Shown here piece by piece: positions 42,905 through 50,390 of a stretch of DNA of 64,000 nt. Numbering within the stretch: the first letter of the stretch is position 1; each line of letters opens with the position of its first letter. The DNA lies in the NCBI RefSeq assembly GCF_003862485.1, contig NZ_RRCM01000001.1:1545374-1609373 (forward strand), in the 5' to 3' direction. This DNA comes from Lachnoanaerobaculum orale. Its GTDB lineage: Bacteria > Bacillota > Clostridia > Lachnospirales > Lachnospiraceae. Both the position numbers and the translations under genes were made by a program. Below the pieces are notes generated by a model, which was given only the letters and a program-made list of their open reading frames with translations, searched no databases and was not told where the DNA came from.

Positions 42905-44137
42905 TTACATCTTTTTTGCTTCCAAGTCCTCTAAATATCTGAGCATTCCCTCTACGGCCACCTTAGCCTGTGATACTGCATTTACTACAGTCTTTGAGCC
43001 GAGTACCACATCACCTGCCGCAAATACACCGTCAACTGTTGTCATACAGTTCTCATCAACTATCAAAAGTCCCTTATCTGAAGCCTTTAAGCCTTCCGTT
43101 GTAAGTACAAGCTTGTTTTTAGGTCCGTTACTTACAGATATGATTGTAGAATCCGCTTCCACATAGTCAAGATCCTTCTCATATCCGATTACATTGTTTT
43201 CTTCATCAAATATAGCTGTTTTAAATACAGGTCCGTCATAAGTAATGGAGTCAATAGCCTTACCGAATATAAACTCGGCACCCTCATACTTTGCAGACTC
43301 GACCTCAACCGAGTTTGCTGCAACTCTCTTACTTCTGGCATAGAGTTTAACTGATCTTGAACCTCTTCTAAGTGCCGTTCTTGCCACATCCATTGCGGCA
43401 TTTCCCATTCCGATAATGGCAACGCTCTCACCAAGTTTATGTCCGTCAGGATTTGCAAGATAGTCCACACTAAAATGAACATTCGGCAAGCTCTCACCTG
43501 CAATACCCAGAGTCTTTGCTCTCCACACACCTGTACCTACAAATACGGCCTTATACCCGTCTCTAAACAGATCTTTTATTTCCAAAGCTCCGCCTACAGC
43601 GGTATTGTTTCTTATCTTAATGCCTATCTCTTCCATCTTGTCGTAGTATCTCTTCATAAGTGACTTCGGCAATCTGAAATCCGGAATACCGTACTGAAGC
43701 ACTCCGCCTATGCTGTTTCTCTCATCAAAGATAGTTACATCATAGCCTTCCTTTATCATCTTGATGGCGACAGTCATTCCTGCAGGACCTCCGCCTATTA
43801 CTGCAACCATGATATTCTTTCTGGGCTTTTTTACAAATTCCATTCTGTCAAGATAAAAATCCGATATAAATCTTTCTATATCACAGAATCTGACAGGATT
43901 GTTTTTTCTGTTCATTATACAGTTTCCAAGACACTGAGCTTCGTGGTCACAAACTATTGAACATACAAGTGAAAGCGGATTGTTCTCAAAGAGAATTTCA
44001 CCGGCTTCCATTATTTTTCCTTCTTTAAAAAGTGCTATAACCTGCGGTATTGATGTAGTCACAGGGCAATGCATACTACATAACGGCTTCTTACACTGCA
44101 AGCACTTGTTTGCTTCATTTACTATATGTAATCCCAT
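42905..44137 (-). CDS. GltD-like FAD/NAD(P)-dependent oxidoreductase (glutamate synthase small-subunit family)
   Basis: 410 residues. The N-terminal Fe-S domain has CLQCKKPLCSMHCP and a later CDHEAQCLGNCI. FAD binding is at VAVIGGGPAGMTVAIKM (about 110-126), NAD(P) binding at VAIIGMGNAAMDVARTALRRG, and the C-terminal VFAAGDVVLG completes the two-dinucleotide fold. The large glutamate synthase subunit is absent nearby, so it may act as a stand-alone ferredoxin- or NADPH-linked reductase (like NfnB/SudA/GltD-type proteins). Partner not identifiable from the window. Confidence 0.85.
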   Translation of the reverse strand: MGLHIVNEANKCLQCKKPLCSMHCPVTTSIPQVIALFKEGKIMEAGEILFENNPLSLVCSIVCDHEAQCLGNCIMNRKNNPVRFCDIERFISDFYLDRMEFVKKPRKNIMVAVIGGGPAGMTVAIKMIKEGYDVTIFDERNSIGGVLQYGIPDFRLPKSLMKRYYDKMEEIGIKIRNNTAVGGALEIKDLFRDGYKAVFVGTGVWRAKTLGIAGESLPNVHFSVDYLANPDGHKLGESVAIIGMGNAAMDVARTALRRGSRSVKLYARSKRVAANSVEVESAKYEGAEFIFGKAIDSITYDGPVFKTAIFDEENNVIGYEKDLDYVEADSTIISVSNGPKNKLVLTTEGLKASDKGLLIVDENCMTTVDGVFAAGDVVLGSKTVVNAVSQAKVAVEGMLRYLEDLEAKKM

Positions 44138-44263
44138 ATTTTACCTCTTACTTCTACAAACTATTATAAGACGGGATAAGTTTACAGCGTAAAATTAAAT
44201 TTTTCAACAAAGTATCTTATAAAATACATATAGATATTTTTTTGTCAATACTATGCGGTTATT

Positions 44264-44629
44264 TTATTCTTCTCCGAAATATTTTTTTAAACATTGGAAG
44301 GTCTCTTCACTGATATAATGCTCTATTCTGCAGGCATCCTCTATAGCTGTGTCCTTACTTACTCCAATCTTTTGTAAAATTCTGCCAAGTACATTATGTC
44401 TTTCAAGTGTGGATGAGGCAATTTCCATTCCCTTATCTGTAAGTGTGATATGTCCTTCGTTATTCACTTCGACATATCCGTTCTCTCTGAATTTTTTCAT
44501 CTGCTCACTTATAGTAGGCTTTGAATATCCCATCTCTCTGGCAATATCCACAGCTCTTACAACACCGATTTTGTTTTTCAGTCTGAGAATAGTCTCCAAA
44601 TACATCTCTGCAGCCTCTTGTATAACCAT
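44264..44629 (-). CDS. DtxR/MntR family metal-dependent repressor
   Basis: 121 residues: a winged-helix DNA-binding domain (about 1-65, MGYSKPTISEQMKKFRENGY as recognition region) and a metal-binding dimerisation domain (AIEDACRIEHYISEE), with no SH3-like domain, hence MntR size. It is the probable regulator of the neighbouring metal ATPase and feo genes, whose shared upstream region holds four similar palindromes. Fe versus Mn response cannot be decided. It is 127 bp downstream of the ATPase gene, beyond a terminator. Ribosome site AAGGAGG. Confidence 0.88.
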   Translation of the reverse strand: MVIQEAAEMYLETILRLKNKIGVVRAVDIAREMGYSKPTISEQMKKFRENGYVEVNNEGHITLTDKGMEIASSTLERHNVLGRILQKIGVSKDTAIEDACRIEHYISEETFQCLKKYFGEE

Positions 44630-44721
44630 ATATCCTCCTTTTATAATTTAAAACTGTTTAAATGACATTATATCCAAAATAATTGCAAAAATCAATTGTT
44701 TACAATCATTTATATCTTTAT

Positions 44722-44746
44722 AAAAACGGACATCCTAAGATGTCCG
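44722..44746 (-). terminator. Terminator of the P-type ATPase gene
   Basis: On the minus strand CGGACATC, TTAG, GATGTCCG, then TTTTTAT, 10 bp after the stop. Confidence 0.85.
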
Positions 44747-44756
44747 AAAAAATCTT

Positions 44757-46841
44757 TTAATCCTCAGGCAATAAGTTTGTCATGCTTGAAAGCGCAATAC
44801 CTACTGTTGATGCGTTGTGTAAAAATGATGATGTGGCAGGTGCCAAAATACCCAAGATTCCAAGTCCTATAAGTGAACCGTTGAATCCCATAATAAATCT
44901 GAAGTTTGACTCAACACGCTTTGTAAGCTTGTTTGAAAGCTCTTTCAATTTTACAAGCTCGTTAAGGTCGTCAGCCGATACACATACATCGGCAATTTCT
45001 CTTGCAATGGCTGCACCCTCACTAATAGCGATACCGCAGTCTGCAGCTGAAAGTGCCGGTGAGTCGTTGATACCGTCACCGATCATTATTACTGTTCTGC
45101 CCTTTGCCTTTTCCTTTTCAACATAGCTTGCCTTATCCTCAGGCAAAACCTCGGCATAGTACTTGTCTACACCTACTTCTTTTGCAATAGCCTCGGCGGT
45201 ATATTGATTGTCGCCTGTCATCATTACAGTCTTTTTGATTCCAAGCGCCTTTAACTTCTTTAACACATCCTTGGCTTCAGCTCTAAGCGGATCCGCAATC
45301 TCAATAATAGCTGCAAGTCTTCCTGCAATTGCCATAAACAGATGTGAATATCTGTGGTCAAGGTTTTCCACCTTTCTCTTTGCGTCTTCGCTAAGGAATG
45401 CCTTTTCATCCTCGATTACAAAGTGATAACTTCCTATTACTACCTTGTCGCCCTCGATTGTACTTGCTATACCGTGTGCAACGATATACTGAACCTCAGA
45501 GTGCATCTCCTTATGACGAATCTTTCTTTCCTTAGCCTCTTTTACTACGGCATTGGCAATTGAGTGAGGATAATGCTCCTCAAGACATGCCGCAATCTTT
45601 AAAAGCTGATTCTCGTCATCTCCGTCAATTCCGATGATTCTTTGTACCTTAGGGCAGGCATATGTAAGTGTACCTGTCTTGTCAAATACAATAGTGTCGG
45701 CTTTGGCTATAGCCTCCATAAACTTACCGCCCTTTACGGTAATTTTATCGTTTCCCGCCTCTCTCATTGCTGAAAGCACTGCAAGCGGCATTGAAAGCTT
45801 AAGTGCACATGAGAAGTCAACCATCAGAACTGAAAGTGCCCTTGTTATATTTCTTGTAAACAGATATGTAAGTCCTGTTGTAAGAAGTGAATAAGGAACA
45901 AGTCTGTCTGCAAGTCTGTTTGCCATATTTTCGGTATTTGACTTAAGCTTCTCGCTGTCCTCAATCATAGATACAATCTTGTCATATCTGCTCTGTCCGT
46001 TTGTAACCGTCGCTCTCAGAAGGCACTCACCCTCTTCAACTACAGTACCGGCATAAACTCTTGAACCTGCACTCTTTTCTACCGGAACGGACTCACCTGT
46101 AAGTGAAGCCTGATTCAACATCGCTTCACCGCTTACCATCTCTCCGTCAAGCGGTACCACATTACCTGTATGTACTCTGATAAGGTCACCTGTCTTAATA
46201 TGTGAAATAGGTACGGATACCTCTTCATTTTCTGTAACAAGCCAAACCTTGTCCACATTAAGTGACATACTTCTTGCCAGGTCGTCTACAGACTTCTTAT
46301 GAGTCCAATCCTCAAGCTCGTTACCTATATCAAGTAAAAGCATCAAAGAACCTGCTGTTGAATAGTTACCCTGTACAATAGATATAGCCACTGAAAGTGC
46401 ATCAAGCAAATCAACTTCAAGTTTTCTGCTGACAATACATTTGATTCCTCTCCACACAAGCGGAGCGGCCTTAACAATCGTATAGACACTGTTGATAATA
46501 TTCGGGAAGAACAATCTCCTTACACCGAATGACAAAAGCATTCCCACCATCTTTTCCTGGAACTCTCTTGTTATCTGTCTGCCTGAAGTATTCGGCATAT
46601 TTTCAAGCAGTGCCGTATCATTATAGTTGAACTTTTTCAGTCTCTTTATAACAGACTCTCTTTTATTGTTCTTATAATAAATAGCTACATCACAGGTTCT
46701 CTCGTATACAACGACCTTTTTTACAAAGTCAAAACCTTCCAAATAATATTGAAGCATATCCGCTTCTTTTATAGTCATTCTCTTTTGAGCCATGCGCACA
46801 CGCATTCGTCTGCTTGACTCATGTAATATCTTACAATTCAC
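44757..46841 (-). CDS. P1B-type heavy-metal ATPase with unusual SCA transmembrane motif
   Basis: 694 residues from a GTG (GAGG site). The N-terminal 90 residues resemble a degenerate HMA domain without CxxC. The actuator motif is LTGESVPVEKSAG, the phosphorylation site DKTGTLT (about 387), and the hinge GDGINDSPAL (about 588). The metal-selectivity helix reads DFSCALKLSMP (about 344), where Cu-type pumps have CPC and others SPC: proline is replaced by alanine. The basic, Arg-rich N terminus (SSRRMRVRMAQKRM) is shared with a poorly studied Firmicutes subgroup. Metal unknown; position between a DtxR repressor and feo suggests iron or manganese export. DUF6110 partner upstream. Confidence 0.87.
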   Translation of the reverse strand: MNCKILHESSRRMRVRMAQKRMTIKEADMLQYYLEGFDFVKKVVVYERTCDVAIYYKNNKRESVIKRLKKFNYNDTALLENMPNTSGRQITREFQEKMVGMLLSFGVRRLFFPNIINSVYTIVKAAPLVWRGIKCIVSRKLEVDLLDALSVAISIVQGNYSTAGSLMLLLDIGNELEDWTHKKSVDDLARSMSLNVDKVWLVTENEEVSVPISHIKTGDLIRVHTGNVVPLDGEMVSGEAMLNQASLTGESVPVEKSAGSRVYAGTVVEEGECLLRATVTNGQSRYDKIVSMIEDSEKLKSNTENMANRLADRLVPYSLLTTGLTYLFTRNITRALSVLMVDFSCALKLSMPLAVLSAMREAGNDKITVKGGKFMEAIAKADTIVFDKTGTLTYACPKVQRIIGIDGDDENQLLKIAACLEEHYPHSIANAVVKEAKERKIRHKEMHSEVQYIVAHGIASTIEGDKVVIGSYHFVIEDEKAFLSEDAKRKVENLDHRYSHLFMAIAGRLAAIIEIADPLRAEAKDVLKKLKALGIKKTVMMTGDNQYTAEAIAKEVGVDKYYAEVLPEDKASYVEKEKAKGRTVIMIGDGINDSPALSAADCGIAISEGAAIAREIADVCVSADDLNELVKLKELSNKLTKRVESNFRFIMGFNGSLIGLGILGILAPATSSFLHNASTVGIALSSMTNLLPED

Positions 46842-46881
46842 TTTAAACCTCTAATCATTATACTCTAATCTATTATAATTT

Positions 46882-46904
46882 AAGGAAGAGTCAGACTCTT
46901 CCTT
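46882..46904. repeat. Perfect 11-bp inverted repeat between DUF6110 and ATPase genes
   Basis: AAGGAAGAGTC and GACTCTTCCTT around a single A. There is no T-run; it may tune the ratio of the two products or stabilise the mRNA end. Confidence 0.55.
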
Positions 46905-46933
46905 ATTATCAAAACTATATTTTCTTAAAAGTA

Positions 46934-47191
46934 TTACTCTTCGATGTTAGCTTCTTCTTCTTTTGCTGCACGCTCTTCGTTGATGTCCTTAGCCTCAGCT
47001 AAAATATCGCTTGCATTCTCCTGAACACATGAAACTGTATCCATTACACATTCCTTCATACGAAGTACTGCCGCTGTTCCCTGTGCATAAGCTTTCTTTG
47101 CATCCTTGCTTGAAAGCAACTTAATTCCTGCTGTTCCGAAAAATGTACCTGCTGCGAATAAACCTATCTTCTTCCAATTGATTAATAACAT
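46934..47191 (-). CDS. DUF6110-like small membrane protein
   Basis: 85 residues from the ATG at 47191 (AGGAGG, 6 bases upstream). One N-terminal membrane segment, IGLFAAGTFFGTAGIKLLSS, is followed by an alanine-rich amphipathic helix and an acidic tail (NEERAAKEEEANIEE). Its two cysteines sit in MKECVMDTVSCVQEN. The family is found next to P1B-type ATPases in Firmicutes, and I assign it on that pattern plus its sequence. The exact role is unknown, perhaps an ATPase accessory subunit. An operator-like palindrome (47205-47218) lies just upstream, next to the ribosome site. Confidence 0.7.
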   Translation of the reverse strand: MLLINWKKIGLFAAGTFFGTAGIKLLSSKDAKKAYAQGTAAVLRMKECVMDTVSCVQENASDILAEAKDINEERAAKEEEANIEE

Positions 47192-47204
47192 ATCATACCT
47201 CCTG

Positions 47205-47218
47205 TTAGTGTTCACTAA
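47205..47218. promoter_or_regulatory. TTAG-N6-CTAA box 1
   Basis: Perfect palindrome TTAGTGTTCACTAA adjacent to the DUF6110 ribosome site. It is likely a DtxR-family operator for the ATPase operon. Confidence 0.6.
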
Positions 47219-47349
47219 TATTAACAATTTTATTTTGTAAAATTTACTACGCAGATAATATATCATAAAGGAAGGTTCTTGTAAATAGTAAATAGACGGA
47301 AAATTGGCCTTTTACCCGCTAATATTGTACTTTTTTAAGTACTTTTTAG

Positions 47350-47363
47350 TTAGTTTTCTCTAA
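47350..47363. promoter_or_regulatory. TTAG-N6-CTAA box 2
   Basis: TTAGTTTTCTCTAA, exactly 30 bp (about three helical turns) from box 3. Confidence 0.45.
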
Positions 47364-47379
47364 TAGTCAGTTAATTCAG

Positions 47380-47393
47380 TAAGTATTCTCTAA
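47380..47393. promoter_or_regulatory. TTAG-N6-CTAA box 3 (one mismatch)
   Basis: TAAGTATTCTCTAA, flanked by G and C like boxes 1 and 4 in part. Confidence 0.4.
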
Positions 47394-47423
47394 CTTTTTC
47401 TTAAAAAACTCTTGCATTAAATG

Positions 47424-47437
47424 TTAGCGTATGCTAA
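47424..47437. promoter_or_regulatory. TTAG-N6-CTAA box 4
   Basis: Perfect palindrome TTAGCGTATGCTAA (GTTAGC/GCTAAC with flanks), 46 bp before the first feoA start. Resembles DtxR/IdeR boxes. Confidence 0.65.
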
Positions 47438-47483
47438 CCTATAGAATGTATTTTGACATAAAGAAAAGGAGGGGTTGGGTTAT

Positions 47484-47696
47484 ATGATGCCTTTACTTAT
47501 GGCTAACTTAGGCGAAGAATACACGATAAAGCAGATCAACGGACGTGAGAAGGACAAAACCTTTTTGGCGACTCTCGGATTTGTTATTGACGGTAAGATT
47601 TCTGTTGTAAATGCCATGTCGGGAAACTTGATAGTAAACGTTAAGGATTCCAGAGTTGCAATCAGCAAAGAACTTGCTTCAAAGATTATGGTCTAG
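47484..47696 (+). CDS. feoA: FeoA-domain protein 1
   Basis: 70 residues from the ATG at 47484 (AAAGGAGGGG upstream); an in-frame TTG three codons earlier is too close to the ribosome site. An SH3-like FeoA fold: IKQINGREKDKTFLATLGFV, then GKISVVNAMSGNLIVNVKDSRVAISKELASKI (pieces). FeoA proteins bind FeoB or its G domain and support Fe2+ uptake. First of two feoA copies, 93 bp before the second; the gap has no clear terminator. Confidence 0.88.
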   Translation: MMPLLMANLGEEYTIKQINGREKDKTFLATLGFVIDGKISVVNAMSGNLIVNVKDSRVAISKELASKIMV

Positions 47697-47789
47697 TTAG
47701 TTTTTGTAATGTAAATATTTTATTTACACAGCAATGGAATTTCCATTATTACGTTTTGAGATTACTTCATATTACAGAAAGGAGAACGA

Positions 47790-48014
47790 ATGGATACTTT
47801 AAGAGATGTAAAAATCGGCGAAACTGTAACTGTTGCCAAAGTTCATGGTGAAGGTCCTATAAAGAGAAGAATCATGGACATGGGAGTTACAAAGGGTACA
47901 AGCATACATGTACGTAAGGTAGCACCTCTTGGTGACCCTATCGAGGTTACTGTAAGAGGTTATGAGCTTTCTATCAGAAAAGCTGACGCGGAAAATATTG
48001 AAATCACCAGATAA
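47790..48014 (+). CDS. feoA: FeoA-domain protein 2
   Basis: 74 residues: VAKVHGEGPIKRRIMDMGVT, then GTSIHVRKVAPLGDPIEVTVRGYELSIRKADAENI in pieces, a textbook FeoA. Ribosome site AAAGGAG. It lies 9 bp before feoB. Sequence divergence from the first FeoA suggests distinct roles rather than recent duplication. Confidence 0.93.
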   Translation: MDTLRDVKIGETVTVAKVHGEGPIKRRIMDMGVTKGTSIHVRKVAPLGDPIEVTVRGYELSIRKADAENIEITR

Positions 48015-48023
48015 GGAGCTAAT

Positions 48024-50183
48024 ATGGCAATCAGAATTGCACTTACCGGAAACCCTAATACCGGTAAAACTACATTATTTAATGCCCTGACAGGTTCCAA
48101 CCAGACTGTCGGTAACTGGCCGGGTGTTACAGTTGAAAAAAAGGAAGGTAAGTTAAAGGGACATACAGATGTAATTATCACAGACCTTCCGGGTATTTAT
48201 TCTCTTTCTCCATATACATTGGAAGAAGTTGTAGCCAGAAATTATATTCTCAATGAAAAGCCAGACGCTGTGCTGAATATAATTGACGGTACAAACCTTG
48301 AGAGAAACTTGTATCTTACTTCACAGGTTACCGAGCTGGGTGTTCCTGTGGTTATTGCAGTCAACATGCTTGATGTACTTGAAAAGAGCGGAAACAAGCT
48401 TGACCTTGATAAAATGAGTGAAAGTCTCGGATGTCCTGTTGTAGAGATTTCCGCACTTAAGGGTACAGGAATTATGGAAGCAGCTGAAAAGGCTATCTCT
48501 CTTGCAAAGTCAAAGACTCTTCCGAAAGAGCAGCATGTATTTGACAAAAACGTAGAGTCCGCTGTAAAAGATATCATTGATCTTTTGCCGGGTAATGTAC
48601 CTGATCTTCAAAAGAGATGGTACGGAATCAAACTTTTCCAAAGAGATGCAAAAGCTGTTGAACAGCTTAACATATCGGATGACACACTTAATAAGATTGA
48701 AAAGATAATTACAACTTGTGAAGATGCTATGGATGATGAAGCCGAGAGTATTATCACATCCGAGAGATATAACTATATCTCAAATGTAATTGCAAGCTTC
48801 TACAAAGTAAAGAACAAGGACTATGTAAGTATTTCAGATAGGATTGATAAGATCGTTACAAACAGAATCTTAGGTCTTCCAATATTTGCAGCCATCATGT
48901 TCCTTGTTTACTATATTTCTATTACCACTATCGGTACAGGAATGACCGACTGGGTAAATGATGAATTGATCGCAAACATTATACAGCCGGGCATTCAAGG
49001 CTTTTTAGAGTCTGTGGGTGCTGCCGAGTGGCTTGTAGGACTTATTGTAAACGGTATCGTAGCCGGTGTAGGTGCCGTTCTCGGTTTCCTTCCTCAGATG
49101 CTTACACTGTTCTTCTTCCTTGCTATCTTGGAAGGTTGCGGATATATGGCAAGAATCGCCTTCGTTATGGACAGAGTATTCAGAAGATTCGGTCTTTCAG
49201 GTAAGAGCTTTATCCCGATTCTTATCGGTACAGGTTGCGGTGTTCCTGGAATTATGGCTTCAAGAACTATTGAAAGTGAACATGACAGAAGAATGACGGT
49301 TATTACAACCACATTTATTCCATGTTCTGCAAAGCTTCCTGTTATAGCACTTATATCAGGTGCATTGTTTGATAACTCCCCGTGGGTTGCTTCATCAGCT
49401 TACTTTGTAGGTATTGCCGCTATTGTCGTCTCAGGTATCATGCTTAAGAAGACCAAGATGTTTTCAGGTGATCCTTCACCGTTCGTTATAGAGCTTCCTG
49501 CATACCATATACCTACGGCAGGTTCTGTAATCAGATCAATGGCTGAGAGAGGAACAAGCTTTGTTAAAAAAGCAGGTACAGTCATCACTCTTGCCACTAT
49601 ACTTGTTTGGTTCCTAAGCTACTTCGGCTTTGTAAACGGTGCTTTCACATACCTTACAGAGGAACAGATGGATGTATCGTTACTTGCACATATCGGTAAT
49701 ACTTTTGCCTGGATTTTTGCTCCTCTCGGTTGGGGTACTTGGAAACCGGCAGTTGCAGCCATCACAGGACTTATGGCAAAAGAGAATGTCGTAGGTACAT
49801 TCGGTATTCTATACCATGTTTCAAATTTTGATAAAGATACAGGTGAGGGTATCTGGCAACTTCTTAGAGCTGACTACACTCCTCTAACGGCTTACTCATA
49901 CCTCATATTCAACCTTCTGTGTGCTCCTTGTATTGCAGCGATGAGTGCTATCAGAAGAGAGATGAGCAGTGTAAAATGGTTCTGGACTGCTGTAGGATAT
50001 CAATGTGGGTTTGCATATATAGTCGGAATGATTATATATCAGATAGGATCACTTATAATTACAGGTAAGTTCGGTATCGGTACAATATTCGGATTTATCG
50101 GTATTATTGCTATTATTTATGGTCTTGTACGTAAGCCTTATGAAGAGAGACATCCTGAACAAAAGGCTGACGCAAGAGCATAG
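48024..50183 (+). CDS. feoB: Ferrous iron transport protein B
   Basis: 719 residues. The N-terminal G domain has GNPNTGKTTLFNAL (G1, about 8-21), WPGVTVEKKEG (G2), DLPGIYSLSPY (G3) and NMLDV (G4). A helical spacer and two Gate repeats follow, with the cysteine-bearing GTGCGVPGIMASRT (about 400) and CSAKLPV. The C terminus has NLLCAPCIAAMSAIRRE. It transports Fe2+ into the cell. Downstream lies a tiny Cys-rich protein in the same operon. Confidence 0.97.
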   Translation: MAIRIALTGNPNTGKTTLFNALTGSNQTVGNWPGVTVEKKEGKLKGHTDVIITDLPGIYSLSPYTLEEVVARNYILNEKPDAVLNIIDGTNLERNLYLTSQVTELGVPVVIAVNMLDVLEKSGNKLDLDKMSESLGCPVVEISALKGTGIMEAAEKAISLAKSKTLPKEQHVFDKNVESAVKDIIDLLPGNVPDLQKRWYGIKLFQRDAKAVEQLNISDDTLNKIEKIITTCEDAMDDEAESIITSERYNYISNVIASFYKVKNKDYVSISDRIDKIVTNRILGLPIFAAIMFLVYYISITTIGTGMTDWVNDELIANIIQPGIQGFLESVGAAEWLVGLIVNGIVAGVGAVLGFLPQMLTLFFFLAILEGCGYMARIAFVMDRVFRRFGLSGKSFIPILIGTGCGVPGIMASRTIESEHDRRMTVITTTFIPCSAKLPVIALISGALFDNSPWVASSAYFVGIAAIVVSGIMLKKTKMFSGDPSPFVIELPAYHIPTAGSVIRSMAERGTSFVKKAGTVITLATILVWFLSYFGFVNGAFTYLTEEQMDVSLLAHIGNTFAWIFAPLGWGTWKPAVAAITGLMAKENVVGTFGILYHVSNFDKDTGEGIWQLLRADYTPLTAYSYLIFNLLCAPCIAAMSAIRREMSSVKWFWTAVGYQCGFAYIVGMIIYQIGSLIITGKFGIGTIFGFIGIIAIIYGLVRKPYEERHPEQKADARA

Positions 50184-50210
50184 TTGTTTTACTAAAGAAA
50201 GGAGATCACT

Positions 50211-50351
50211 ATGGTAGCAACAGTTATTATTTCAGCTGTATTGGTCGGTGTAGTAGGTCTTATTGTAAGAACTATATACAATGATAAGAAAAACGGAAAG
50301 TCATCCTGTGGAGGTGGCTGTGGCGGTTGTTCAGGCAGCTGTCATCACTAA
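50211..50351 (+). CDS. FeoB-associated Cys-rich membrane protein
   Basis: 46 residues from an ATG preceded by AAAGGAG. One membrane helix (VIISAVLVGVVGLIV) is followed by KKNGKSSCGGGCGGCSGSCHH, with four cysteines and two histidines that could ferry Fe2+ to FeoB (inference). It replaces the FeoC seen in enterics. It lies 27 bp after feoB. Confidence 0.85.
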   Translation: MVATVIISAVLVGVVGLIVRTIYNDKKNGKSSCGGGCGGCSGSCHH

Positions 50352-50357
50352 AAAATT

Positions 50358-50390
50358 AAGAGTCGCAGCAAAAGCTACGGCTCTTTTTTA
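50358..50390. terminator. Terminator of the feo operon
   Basis: GAGTCGCAGC, AAAA, GCTACGGCTC (one mismatch, one G-U), then TTTTTT on the plus strand. It overlaps the 3' end of the convergent GTPase gene. Confidence 0.75.
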
